NCBI GenBank assembly: GCA_022827345.1 | Contig: JAJDTB010000011.1 | Location: 1-64,000, forward strand | Direction of reading: 5' to 3' | DNA from: Gemmatimonadota bacterium | Lineage (GTDB): Bacteria; Gemmatimonadota; Gemmatimonadetes; Longimicrobiales; Gaopeijiaceae | Length of the DNA: 64,000 nt | Made by a program: the position numbers and the translations under genes | Shown here: positions 8,086 to 15,632 of the stretch, one piece after another | Numbering within the stretch: position 1 is the first letter of the stretch | Layout: each line of letters starts with the position of its first letter | The notes under the pieces: model-generated | The model's database searches: none | What the model was told of the DNA's origin: nothing | Seen by the model: only the letters and a program-made list of their open reading frames with translations

Positions 8086-8595
8086 ATGAGCCGAGACGCT
8101 GTCCTGGAAGCCCTCGCGCGGAGATACCGTTACAACTCGTGGGCCAACGATCTGGTGTTGGAAGCGCTCGTTCGGAGCGCCGCAAGCTCCGGTGGATCCC
8201 GGGCCTCCAGTGATCCGCTCGAGCAAGCCACGCTGCTCCTCACGCACGTTCTCCGGGCGGAGCGAGTGTGGCATGCCCGGATCCACGAAGGGCCGGGCCC
8301 TATTGCACAGCTATGGGAGCCCCTTCCGCTCGCGGACCTGCCCTCACTTGCCGAAGCGTGCGCCCTCGGCTGGCAAACCCTCCTCGCCGATCTGTCAGCC
8401 GAAGGCCTCGCGAGCATCGTCGCCTATCACAACAGCAAGGGTGAGCAATTCGAGCAGCGCCTCGGTGACGTACTGGACCATGTGGTGAATCACGGCACCT
8501 ACCACCGTGGCCAGATCGTCCTGCTGCTGCGTCAGGCTGGGTTCGCCGCTCCCGTCACCGACCCGATCGCGTATCAGAGAACAGGCGAGGGATAG
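8086..8595 (+). CDS. DinB-family metalloprotein
   Basis: Protein of 169 residues of the DinB/YfiT four-helix-bundle superfamily. Three histidines fit the usual metal triad: H54 in L-L-T-H-V-L-R, and H136 and H140 in N-H-G-T-Y-H-R-G-Q. Members bind Zn or Ni and include thiol-transferases such as bacillithiol transferase, but most are uncharacterised. The opening residues A-x-R-Y-R-Y-N-x-W-A-N are typical. ATG at 8086 is used; the frame continues upstream across the HicB remnant, where it is not coding. Cytoplasmic, substrate unknown. Confidence 0.8.
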   Translation: MSRDAVLEALARRYRYNSWANDLVLEALVRSAASSGGSRASSDPLEQATLLLTHVLRAERVWHARIHEGPGPIAQLWEPLPLADLPSLAEACALGWQTLLADLSAEGLASIVAYHNSKGEQFEQRLGDVLDHVVNHGTYHRGQIVLLLRQAGFAAPVTDPIAYQRTGEG

Positions 8596-8638
8596 ACACG
8601 GACCCCGTCGCGCTACGCCCCGGAGGGGGCAGACGAGT

Positions 8639-9874
8639 TCAAGAGGGATCAGTGGCTGAACCCGTGAGCTGGTTCGGCCACGAATGGCGGCTCAAGGTCA
8701 AGAGGTCCAAGTCGTCCTTCTGCATGACATAGAGCGACGAGCGACCGAAACCGACGATGGTCCGGTCCGGCGGCAGGCGGATGACCCCGCGCAACACTCC
8801 CTGCCGGTCCACCACGTCGTAGCGCCTTTCGGAGTGCTCGGCCAGGTACGCTCGAGCGATCAGCACCATTCCATTGGGCGCGGGGTGAAGCGCCGTGCCC
8901 CCTGGAGAAGACCAGGTACGGTCCATGGTGAACGGGGGCAGAAACTCCGGCCACGGCCAAAGCTCGGGCCGACACTCCCCGGAAGGGAGCTCGCCGACGA
9001 TGGTACACTGCGCCTCGCGGGTCACCTGGACTTCTGTGAACGGAAGCGGAGCCCCGCGGATCCACTGGCCTTCGGGCGTACGCCAGTCCACCCGGTAGGG
9101 ATCCGGATGCGCCAGGGCAATCCATCCGTCCCCGAAGAGCCACGCCTGACCCTCGCTTGCCAGTGGGCTCGTCAGGTTGGTGGTCCTGCCGGGCATCCCC
9201 AGGGCGGATCTCTCCACTTCGTTCACGCCGAACAGCCCCTGGCCACCCAGTTCGGCGATGGTGTCGAACCCGCCTGGCTCCTCGTCGAGGACGCTGCCTG
9301 TGGTGAGGAGGATCCTTACCGAGTCCGCCAATGTGCGTGACATCGGCACTACATCCGGTGGAAAGGCGAAACCCTCGACGCCGAGCAGCCGACCGGTACG
9401 GTCCGCGCCCCACGGCGGTTCGGCACCGAATCGCTCCACCAACGGCGCCGCGCTGACCAACGTCTCCACGATGTCGTCACCCACCAGGAGCAACGCCAGG
9501 TGTGTTGCAGGATCCGTGAACATCGTGGAGTCGCCATCGAGGGCGTAGAGAGATCCGGGCGACAGATACTCACCCGGCCCGTCGCCGACCGACCCTACCG
9601 TGCGCACATCTCCAGACTCGAAGTCCACTACGAAGAGGGCCCTCTCCAGAACATCGGACAACAGCACCCGGCCATCGGCAAGCTCCCGGACGGGAGAGAG
9701 GACGCCGGAAAACTGCTTCTCCGACAGCGTAGAATTTGCGGGTGGGAGTTCGACGGATACGGGCTCGTAAACTGGTTGATCCCCGGAGCACGCAGCCACC
9801 AGAAGCAACAAGCCCCAGCGGGAGCCGCCAAGGCCCGCTCCGCCAGTCGGGACTGCGCGCCTCAAAGGTTCCAC
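8639..9874 (-). CDS. 6-bladed beta-propeller lipoprotein (3)
   Basis: Protein of 411 residues, lipoprotein signal ending L-L-V-A-A-C-S-G. The body has blade-like repeats and G-D-G-P-G-E-Y near residue 88, a variant of the motif in the neighbouring propellers. Start taken as GTG at 9874, 5 bases after the stop of the upstream membrane-protein gene, so translation is probably coupled. The open frame extends 284 codons further upstream but overlaps that gene and has no signal-peptide character. Periplasmic or surface location; ligand unknown. It converges on the DinB gene, 43 bases apart. Confidence 0.7.
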   Translation of the reverse strand: MEPLRRAVPTGGAGLGGSRWGLLLLVAACSGDQPVYEPVSVELPPANSTLSEKQFSGVLSPVRELADGRVLLSDVLERALFVVDFESGDVRTVGSVGDGPGEYLSPGSLYALDGDSTMFTDPATHLALLLVGDDIVETLVSAAPLVERFGAEPPWGADRTGRLLGVEGFAFPPDVVPMSRTLADSVRILLTTGSVLDEEPGGFDTIAELGGQGLFGVNEVERSALGMPGRTTNLTSPLASEGQAWLFGDGWIALAHPDPYRVDWRTPEGQWIRGAPLPFTEVQVTREAQCTIVGELPSGECRPELWPWPEFLPPFTMDRTWSSPGGTALHPAPNGMVLIARAYLAEHSERRYDVVDRQGVLRGVIRLPPDRTIVGFGRSSLYVMQKDDLDLLTLSRHSWPNQLTGSATDPS

Positions 9875-9879
9875 TCCGC

Positions 9880-10455
9880 CTATACCCCCAGGGCTCTGAC
9901 AACCACCTCGCACCCAAGCGTCAACCCCGCACCAAGCACGAAGCCAAGCACGAGCCACAACCCGTTCATCAACTGCTTGCCGGTCGTATCGTTGGCGGCC
10001 GCCACTTGTGACGCTTGCTCTGCCCAGGACTCGGGATCCTCGTCCTCCTCCGGGGGGTCGGACTCTGCGGCGGCCCATCGTTTCCAGCCCTTGCGCAAGC
10101 CATTGGCGGCGTGCCTGCCCATCAAGAGGGCGACGATGAAGAACAGGGCTCCGGCTCCATCCAGGCCGTCGGCCACAATGATCGCAGTCATGACGGCGAC
10201 CCCGAAGAGAAAGCCCGTCGTGAGCACAAGGCGGATACGCTCCGAGAGTGCGGTCGGCTCCGCGTCGGCGCTCAGGTAGCGCTTCAGTTCCACCCCGATG
10301 ATCTCGGTGGCGATGGCACCCATCGCGAGGCCGCAGAGGATCAGCCAGAACGCTCGGACTTCCGCGTTCGCCAGGGCAAGGGTGACGACTGTGGCAAGCC
10401 CGAGGCCGAAGCTTAGCAGGGCCAGGGACGGCTGGCGATTCGAACGCTCGGCCAT
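9880..10455 (-). CDS. Membrane protein of unknown function
   Basis: Protein of 191 residues with about five hydrophobic helices (near 10-30, 33-50, 75-95, 98-112 and 165-185) and a soluble acidic segment (D-P-P-E-E-D-E-D-P-E) near 128-140. No family recognised. ATG at 10455 is preceded by GGAGGG at 4-5 bases. The stop is 5 bases from the GTG of propeller lipoprotein 3, so the two form an operon and may work together. Confidence 0.65.
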   Translation of the reverse strand: MAERSNRQPSLALLSFGLGLATVVTLALANAEVRAFWLILCGLAMGAIATEIIGVELKRYLSADAEPTALSERIRLVLTTGFLFGVAVMTAIIVADGLDGAGALFFIVALLMGRHAANGLRKGWKRWAAAESDPPEEDEDPESWAEQASQVAAANDTTGKQLMNGLWLVLGFVLGAGLTLGCEVVVRALGV

Positions 10456-10604
10456 TGATCCCTCCGGGAAAAGGAATCGGCCCCTGCACCACGTGGGGCC
10501 GAAACCCGCTTGGATCATCGACGTGGCACAGGGGCCTTCTTGGTAATGTGCTCGCACCATCGGACGGCAGGCGCGCTTTGTCAAGTTGTGAGCCGGTGCG
10601 AATT

Positions 10605-11108
10605 CTACTCGCCGCCCTTCCAACCACGCCGGGCTCGCGGCGCCGCGCCGGCGCGATAGGCCTGACTTGCATCGGGCCGGTCGGTGAGGAGACCCGGCAA
10701 GTCCCTGGCCGACTGGCGCTGGACATAGCTGAGCGCCGCCCGAGCCAGCAGCCCCGACCTCGACTGGCCTTCCCTCACCGCGGCCTGGTCCACGATGGCC
10801 AGCACCCGCTCGGGCAACGTGATGTTGATCCGTTTCGTCTTGCTCGAGAGCTTCGAGATGTCCACGGCGACAATCGCCCACACGCCATCGCGGTAGTCCT
10901 CGTTCCCCTGGTGCTGTTCCAGCGAGGCCCTGGCCGGAACCGGTTCGCCGTCCATCAGCAGCCTCTCGATATGGCACGCGATCGCCTCGCTGGCGGACTC
11001 GATGGCCTCGTCGAGGGTGTCACCGGCCGAAAAACAGCCGGGGAGGTCGGGCACGGTGACGCCGTATGCGCTGCCTGCGTCCTTGTGAATCACGATTGGA
11101 AAGCGCAT
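10605..11108 (-). CDS. HicB-family antitoxin with C-terminal ribbon-helix-helix, toxin absent
   Basis: Protein of 167 residues. Residues 1-70 are the HicB partial RNase-H fold (V-T-V-P-D-L-P-G-C-F-S-A-G-D-T-L-D-E-A). Residues about 100-135 form a CopG/Arc-type DNA-binding ribbon-helix-helix (R-I-N-I-T-L-P-E-R-V-L-A-I-V-D). The last 30 residues are arginine-rich and unusual. HicB normally neutralises the HicA mRNA interferase and represses the operon; HicA is a short gene next to HicB, and none is visible on either side. ATG at 11108 follows AAAGGA; an in-frame ATG 12 codons earlier lies inside the operator region. Autoregulation is likely through the palindrome at 11146-11162. Confidence 0.8.
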   Translation of the reverse strand: MRFPIVIHKDAGSAYGVTVPDLPGCFSAGDTLDEAIESASEAIACHIERLLMDGEPVPARASLEQHQGNEDYRDGVWAIVAVDISKLSSKTKRINITLPERVLAIVDQAAVREGQSRSGLLARAALSYVQRQSARDLPGLLTDRPDASQAYRAGAAPRARRGWKGGE

Positions 11109-11145
11109 CAGCGGTCCTTTGCGAATGATCTGCCTGCTGGACATG

Positions 11146-11162
11146 GTGTGTATTATACACAC
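11146..11162 (-). promoter_or_regulatory. 17-bp palindromic operator overlapping -10 box of hicB
   Basis: Perfect palindrome GTGTGTAT-T-ATACACAC, 37 bases upstream of the HicB start. Read on the minus strand it contains TATAAT, so a repressor bound here would cover the -10 box. A weak -35 (TTGGAG) lies 15 bases further upstream. The ribbon-helix-helix of HicB is the obvious candidate binder. Confidence 0.6.
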
Positions 11163-11196
11163 TCTGTCTTCTCCAAGGAATCGACACCTGCCGTTC

Positions 11197-11241
11197 GTGG
11201 GCGGGACAGAGATTGATCCGGCTTGTGATGAGTTGGGCTGA
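11197..11241 (+). pseudogene. Scar of a DUF4143-type ATPase 3' end
   Basis: The frame reads V-G-G-T-E-I-D-P-A-C-D-E-L-G-stop. The intact DUF4143 gene at 12606-13772 has G-G-A-E-I-D near its nuclease motif and ends C-D-E-L-G-stop, with the same bases after the stop. This looks like a second copy reduced by deletion to its last codons. Confidence 0.4.
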
Positions 11242-11247
11242 GGTGCC
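11223..11247 (+). repeat. 25-bp direct repeat, copy 1
   Basis: Matches 13754-13778 at 24 of 25 positions (begins TTGTGA, ends GAGGTGCC). In copy 2 it is the last codons of the DUF4143 gene plus 9 bases beyond the stop. The two copies bracket about 2.5 kb holding the frameshifted propeller gene and the DUF4143 gene. Confidence 0.7.
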
Positions 11248-11344
11248 CCAACGGCTACTATCAGGGTCCTGACGATCCTTTCCTTGGCCTGGCGGTCATG
11301 CGAGATGGAAAGGTCGTTCGCAATCTGAATGTCCTGGAGGGGAA

Positions 11345-12609
11345 TTGACCGAGCCGGCCTCAGTTCGTCTCCGAGCTCCCACCACAGCCGTCGTGGCCTG
11401 TCTGGCCGCGGCCCTTGCCGGCCCCCGGGTCCCGCCGAGTCCCAGGAGGTCACCATCAGGCGCGACAGCGCCGGGATCGAGATCCTGACCACCGATCCCT
11501 CGCGTTCAGATGCCATGTGCACCCTTGGGGACGAGCCCATCTTCCGCGTCGGCAACGACGAAAGTGACGAGGCCACCTGGTTCAGCACGGTCAGGGGCGT
11601 CGGACGTCTCTCGGACGGCTCGGTGGCCGTGCTCGATCGCCTGAGTGCCGAGATCCGGATCTTCGATGCGAACGGTCGGCATGTGCGTTCGATGGGAAGG
11701 CGCGGAGAGGGCCCCGGCGAGTTCCGCAGCGCCTGGAAGCTCTGGGTGCTCCCGGGCGACACGTTGTGGGCCGGCGATTACCGCCCGTGGCGCTACAACG
11801 TCTTCACTGCCGACGGCGAATGGGTGCGGGCCGTGGAGATGCAGCCGCCCTACATCAACCCGTCCAGGCGTGGCGGGGTGCTGGACACCGGGGTCTCGAT
11901 CACCACGATCGACAAGAGGGCCGAGCTGCGGGACTACCAGGTGCCGGATACCGTGGAGGTCGAAGTTCACGGGCGCGATGGCCAGCGGCTCGCGACTCTC
12001 GATCGCATTCTCCACACCGTGTATGGGCCCATCGGCATGTACCAGATCTTCACCCCCTCCGGCGTGATCGAAGCCAAAGGGCACACGATTGCGTTGGGGC
12101 GGACGACCGACGCGGAGGTACGCCTGCTGGATGACGAGCTACGGTTGCGCCGCATAGTGCGGTGGTCCGTTTCCGGCCGCGATGTCACTCGGGCCGATGT
12201 GCGGGCGTGGCGCGACGACTATCTCGAGCGCACGGCGGGCTCGCCCTTTCAGGACGAAACCGCCATTGCCGTTGAAAGAAACGAGGTTCCCGCCGCGGAT
12301 GTCTTTCCGGCGTTTTCCGCTGTGGAGATCGGTCGGGATGGGCGGGTGTGGATTCTGCCCTACCAACGGCCACGGGCGGAGCCGCCGCGCTGGATGGGTT
12401 TCGATGCGGACGGCCGGTTCCTCTGTCATCTCGACAATCCCCACGACGGGCTCACCACCTACGAGTTCGGGGCCGACTACTGGCTGAGCGTCCACACCGA
12501 CGAGTTGGGTGTGGAGACGGTCGTCGTGTATGAACTGGCGGTGCCGGCACCAGTCAGTCTTCATAACCTGACACATCTTACACGTCACGTTACATTTGCA
12601 TTGTTATGA
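11345..12609 (+). CDS. 6-bladed beta-propeller protein (4), frameshifted in signal peptide
   Basis: The propeller body (from about 11440 to the stop at 12607-12609) has blade repeats and the motif R-G-E-G-P-G-E-F. Its own frame has no signal peptide. A good one lies in the frame beginning TTG at 11345 after GGAGGGG (R-L-R-A-P-T-T-A-V-V-A-C-L-A-A-A-L-A-G). Restoring one base in the GGCCCCCGGG run near 11420 joins the two into a normal exported protein of about 421 residues. So this is either a broken gene, a phase-variable tract or a sequencing error. It is a paralogue of the propellers at 4.9-9.9 kb. Confidence 0.6.
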
Positions 12610-12617
12610 TGCAAATG
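12593..12617. repeat. Inverted repeat over the start codon of the DUF4143 gene
   Basis: Arms CATTTGCAT (12593-12601) and ATGCAAATG (12609-12617) are perfect, with a 7-base loop. The ATG at 12606 lies in the loop/right arm. It could be an operator or an RNA hairpin hiding the start. The surrounding 40 bases are AT-rich compared with the flanks. Confidence 0.5.
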
Positions 12618-13772
12618 ATCCCACGCGAGAGCAAGTTGCGGTTGGAACACCTGCTGGCGCGGGCCCCGGCCGTCGTGCTGACCGGACCCCGGCAGGTCGG
12701 CAAGACGACGTTGGCGCTCGAGATCGCCGGCGAGCGGAACGCCACCTATCTCGACCTGGAGCGCCCATCTGATCGTGCCAAACTCACGGATGTCGACGCC
12801 TACTGTCGGCGCAATGCGGATCGGCTGATCGTCTTCGACGAGATTCAGCGCGTCCCGGGACTCTTCGAGCCACTCCGCGGGGTGATCGACCGGCGCAGGC
12901 AAGCCGGCCTGCGCACGGGTCATTTTCTCTTTCTCGGCTCGGCTTCGATCGATCTTCTCCGGCAGTCGGGCGAGACGCTTGCGGGCCGCGTGGCATTCTG
13001 CGAAATGCATCCGCTCAATGTCCGAGAGGTGGGCGAGGCGCGCCTCGATGATCTCTGGCACCGCGGCGGATTCCCGGAGAGCCTGCAGGCCGGTGAAGAC
13101 GAGGCCAGCTTCGAGTGGCGCCTCGATTTCATCCACACCTACCTCGAGCGCGACATCCCGGCCCTGGGACCGCGGATACCGAGCGAGACGCTGCGGCGCT
13201 TCTGGACCATGCTCGCCCACAATCAGGGGCAGACCTTCAATGCGGCGGGCCTGGGCAAGTCGCTGGCACTCAGCGGCGTTACGGTCGGCCGCTACCTCGA
13301 CCTGATGGTCGACCTGTTGCTCGTCAGGCGGCTCGTCTCATGGCGGGGAAACCTGGGCCGGCGACTCGTGAAGGCCCCCAAGACCTACCTGCGGGACAGT
13401 GGCATCTGTCACGCCCTGCTCGGCATCGGCTCGCTGGACGCGCTGTTGGGTCATCCGGTGGCCGGGGGCAGCTGGGAAGGGCTGGTGATCGAGAACATTG
13501 TGGGTCGTCTGCCGGCACACGCCTCATTCGGATACTATCGCAGCGCGGGTGGGGCGGAGATCGATCTTGTGATCGAGTTCGGGGGCGGCGAGACGTGGGC
13601 GGTCGAAATCAAGCGCAGCACCGCCCCGAGAGTTACGCGCGGCTTCCACAGCGCGTGCAAGGACCTTCGGCCTGCGAGGAAGCTTGTCGTGTATCCCGGC
13701 CGCGAGAGTTTTCCGCTCGGTCGCGGCATCGAGGCGGTTTCGCTGCACGGGATTTGTGACGAGTTGGGCTGA
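12606..13772 (+). CDS. AAA+ ATPase with DUF4143 C-terminal domain
   Basis: Protein of 388 residues. Residues 27-35 are a Walker A (G-P-R-Q-V-G-K-T-T) and about 74-81 a Walker B (L-I-V-F-D-E-I-Q). A sensor-like G-S-A-S follows near 116. The C-terminal DUF4143 domain contains G-G-A-E-I-D-L-V and W-A-V-E-I-K-R-S (about 315-336), the PD-(D/E)XK-like signature of this family. These ATPases are widespread in bacteria and archaea, often mobile or toxin-antitoxin-associated, and their role is unsettled. The start lies in an inverted repeat; no clear ribosome site. Next gene on the same strand, 99 bases on, is an OLD-like ATPase. Confidence 0.85.
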   Translation: MMQMIPRESKLRLEHLLARAPAVVLTGPRQVGKTTLALEIAGERNATYLDLERPSDRAKLTDVDAYCRRNADRLIVFDEIQRVPGLFEPLRGVIDRRRQAGLRTGHFLFLGSASIDLLRQSGETLAGRVAFCEMHPLNVREVGEARLDDLWHRGGFPESLQAGEDEASFEWRLDFIHTYLERDIPALGPRIPSETLRRFWTMLAHNQGQTFNAAGLGKSLALSGVTVGRYLDLMVDLLLVRRLVSWRGNLGRRLVKAPKTYLRDSGICHALLGIGSLDALLGHPVAGGSWEGLVIENIVGRLPAHASFGYYRSAGGAEIDLVIEFGGGETWAVEIKRSTAPRVTRGFHSACKDLRPARKLVVYPGRESFPLGRGIEAVSLHGICDELG

Positions 13773-13778
13773 GGTGCC
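13754..13778 (+). repeat. 25-bp direct repeat, copy 2
   Basis: Partner of 11223-11247 with one mismatch (C for T at the seventh base). It covers the last codons and stop of the DUF4143 gene. Confidence 0.7.
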
Positions 13779-13871
13779 GAGCGGCGTCCGTGGGTTGCTC
13801 GCCCTTAGCGAACTCGCCATCGTTTGCGGCAATCGGCACGCCGCCTCTCGCTCTCGTCTTCACCCGGCCCC

Positions 13872-15602
13872 ATGCTGACCAACCTCACGATCCGCAACTT
13901 CAAGCGCTTCGGCTCGGTCGACGTCGAGCTGGGGAGCCCCGTGGTCTTCATCGGGCCCAACAACTCGGGCAAGACCTCGGCGATGCAAGCGCTCGCATTG
14001 TGGGACATCGGCCTGCGACGCTGGAATGAGAAGCGATCCGGACAGCAGGCGCCCGAGAAGCGGCCCGGCGTGGCGGTCAACCGCCGGGACCTTGTCTCGA
14101 TTCCGGTTCCGCACGCCAATCTCCTGTGGCGCGGACTCAAGGTTCGCAACGTGCACCGCGTCGATGGCAAGCAGACGACCAGCAACATCCGGATCGACAT
14201 CACGGTCAGCGGAGTCGGTGAGGACAGAGAATGGGTCTGCGGGCTCGAGTTCGACTACGCCAACGAAGAGTCCTTCTACTGCCGACCGCTGAGACTCTCG
14301 GAGGACCGGAACCCTCAACGGATGGTCGTGCCGGACGCCGCCGGGAAGGTTCCGATCGCGTTTCTCCCCCCGATGTCGGGCCTTGCCGCCACGGAAACAC
14401 GACTCGACCATGGCGCCGTCAACGTCCGGGTCGGAGAGGGCCGCACGGCCGAAGTGTTGCGCAATCTCTGCCACCGCGTCCACGGGGAAGGGACCCGCTG
14501 GGCCGACCTGGTAGGGCGCATCCGCAGTCTGTTCGGGGCCGAACTGCGACCGCCGCGCTACATCCCGGAACGTGGCGAGATCGCGATGAGCTACGTGGAA
14601 CACGACATCGAACTCGACCTTTCCTCTGCAGGACGGGGCCTCCAGCAGACGCTGCTCCTGCTGGCCTACATGTACGCAAACCCTGGTGCGGTGCTGCTGC
14701 TGGACGAGCCTGACGCGCATCTCGAAATCCTTCGCCAGCGGCAGACCTACCAGATGCTGACCGACACGGCCGAGGGGACGGGCAGCCAGATCATCGCCGC
14801 CAGTCACTCTGAAGTACTTCTCAACGAGGCCGCGGGCCGTGATCTGGTGATTGCGTTCGTGGGTGATCCCCACCGGATGGACAATCGTGGCAGCCAGGTC
14901 CAGAAAGCCCTCAGGGAATTCGGGTTCGAGCACTACTACCAGGCAGAGCAGACCGGCTGGGTCCTTTACCTCGAAGGGTCGACCGACCTGTCGATCCTGC
15001 GGGCCCTGGCCGCGCGTCTTGATCACAGGCCCGCCCTCGGCGCTCTGGAGCGTCCGTTTGTTCACTATGTCCGCAACCAGCCGTCAGCGGCGGCAAACCA
15101 CTTCCACGCCTTGCGGGAGGCGCTGCCCGGGCTCCGTGGGATTGCCGTCTTCGACAACCTGGGGAAGCAGTTGGTGGACACACTGCCCCTGGAACAGCGG
15201 ATGTGGAAGCGGAATGAGATTGAGAACTACGTGGCTACCAAGCGCACGCTGGAGCGATATGCAGCCGCTTCGGCTCAGGAAGCCACGCCGGGGCCGCTTT
15301 TCGCAGCTACCGAGCAGACAAGGCGGATCAGCGCCATGCGAGAGTCGATCGAAGCCATCGAGGCGGCACTGGATAAGCTTGGGAAAGGGTCTCCCTGGGA
15401 TCCGGGCATCAAGGCCAGCGATGATTTCCTCAACCCGCTCTTCGCGGAGTACTTCGCAAGGCTGGGCCTCCCCAACGTGATGCCAAAGAAGAGCTACTAT
15501 GTGCTTGCCCGCCATGTACCGAATGAAGAGATCGACTCGGAGGTGATCGGTACGCTGGACGCCATAGGGCGGATTGCCGAGAGCGCGCAAGCGCGGGCGT
15601 GA
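13872..15602 (+). CDS. OLD-like ATPase with TOPRIM domain
   Basis: Protein of 576 residues. Residues 28-36 are Walker A (G-P-N-N-S-G-K-T-S), about 273-284 Walker B with D-loop (V-L-L-L-D-E-P-D-A-H-L-E), about 310 the switch histidine (A-A-S-H-S-E). Residues about 360-460 look like TOPRIM: Y-L-E-G-S-T-D, V-F-D-N, W-K-R-N-E-I-E-N-Y. This is the layout of overcoming-lysogenisation-defect (OLD) nucleases, which act in phage defence either alone or as GajA with a UvrD-like GajB. No UvrD-like gene is adjacent. ATG at 13872 matches the usual N-terminus (L-T-I-R-N-F-K) although no good ribosome site is seen. Nuclease activity is inferred from the family. Confidence 0.8.
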   Translation: MLTNLTIRNFKRFGSVDVELGSPVVFIGPNNSGKTSAMQALALWDIGLRRWNEKRSGQQAPEKRPGVAVNRRDLVSIPVPHANLLWRGLKVRNVHRVDGKQTTSNIRIDITVSGVGEDREWVCGLEFDYANEESFYCRPLRLSEDRNPQRMVVPDAAGKVPIAFLPPMSGLAATETRLDHGAVNVRVGEGRTAEVLRNLCHRVHGEGTRWADLVGRIRSLFGAELRPPRYIPERGEIAMSYVEHDIELDLSSAGRGLQQTLLLLAYMYANPGAVLLLDEPDAHLEILRQRQTYQMLTDTAEGTGSQIIAASHSEVLLNEAAGRDLVIAFVGDPHRMDNRGSQVQKALREFGFEHYYQAEQTGWVLYLEGSTDLSILRALAARLDHRPALGALERPFVHYVRNQPSAAANHFHALREALPGLRGIAVFDNLGKQLVDTLPLEQRMWKRNEIENYVATKRTLERYAAASAQEATPGPLFAATEQTRRISAMRESIEAIEAALDKLGKGSPWDPGIKASDDFLNPLFAEYFARLGLPNVMPKKSYYVLARHVPNEEIDSEVIGTLDAIGRIAESAQARA

Positions 15603-15632
15603 TCGAGTGTCCCCACTGCCAGGGCGGAAGGC

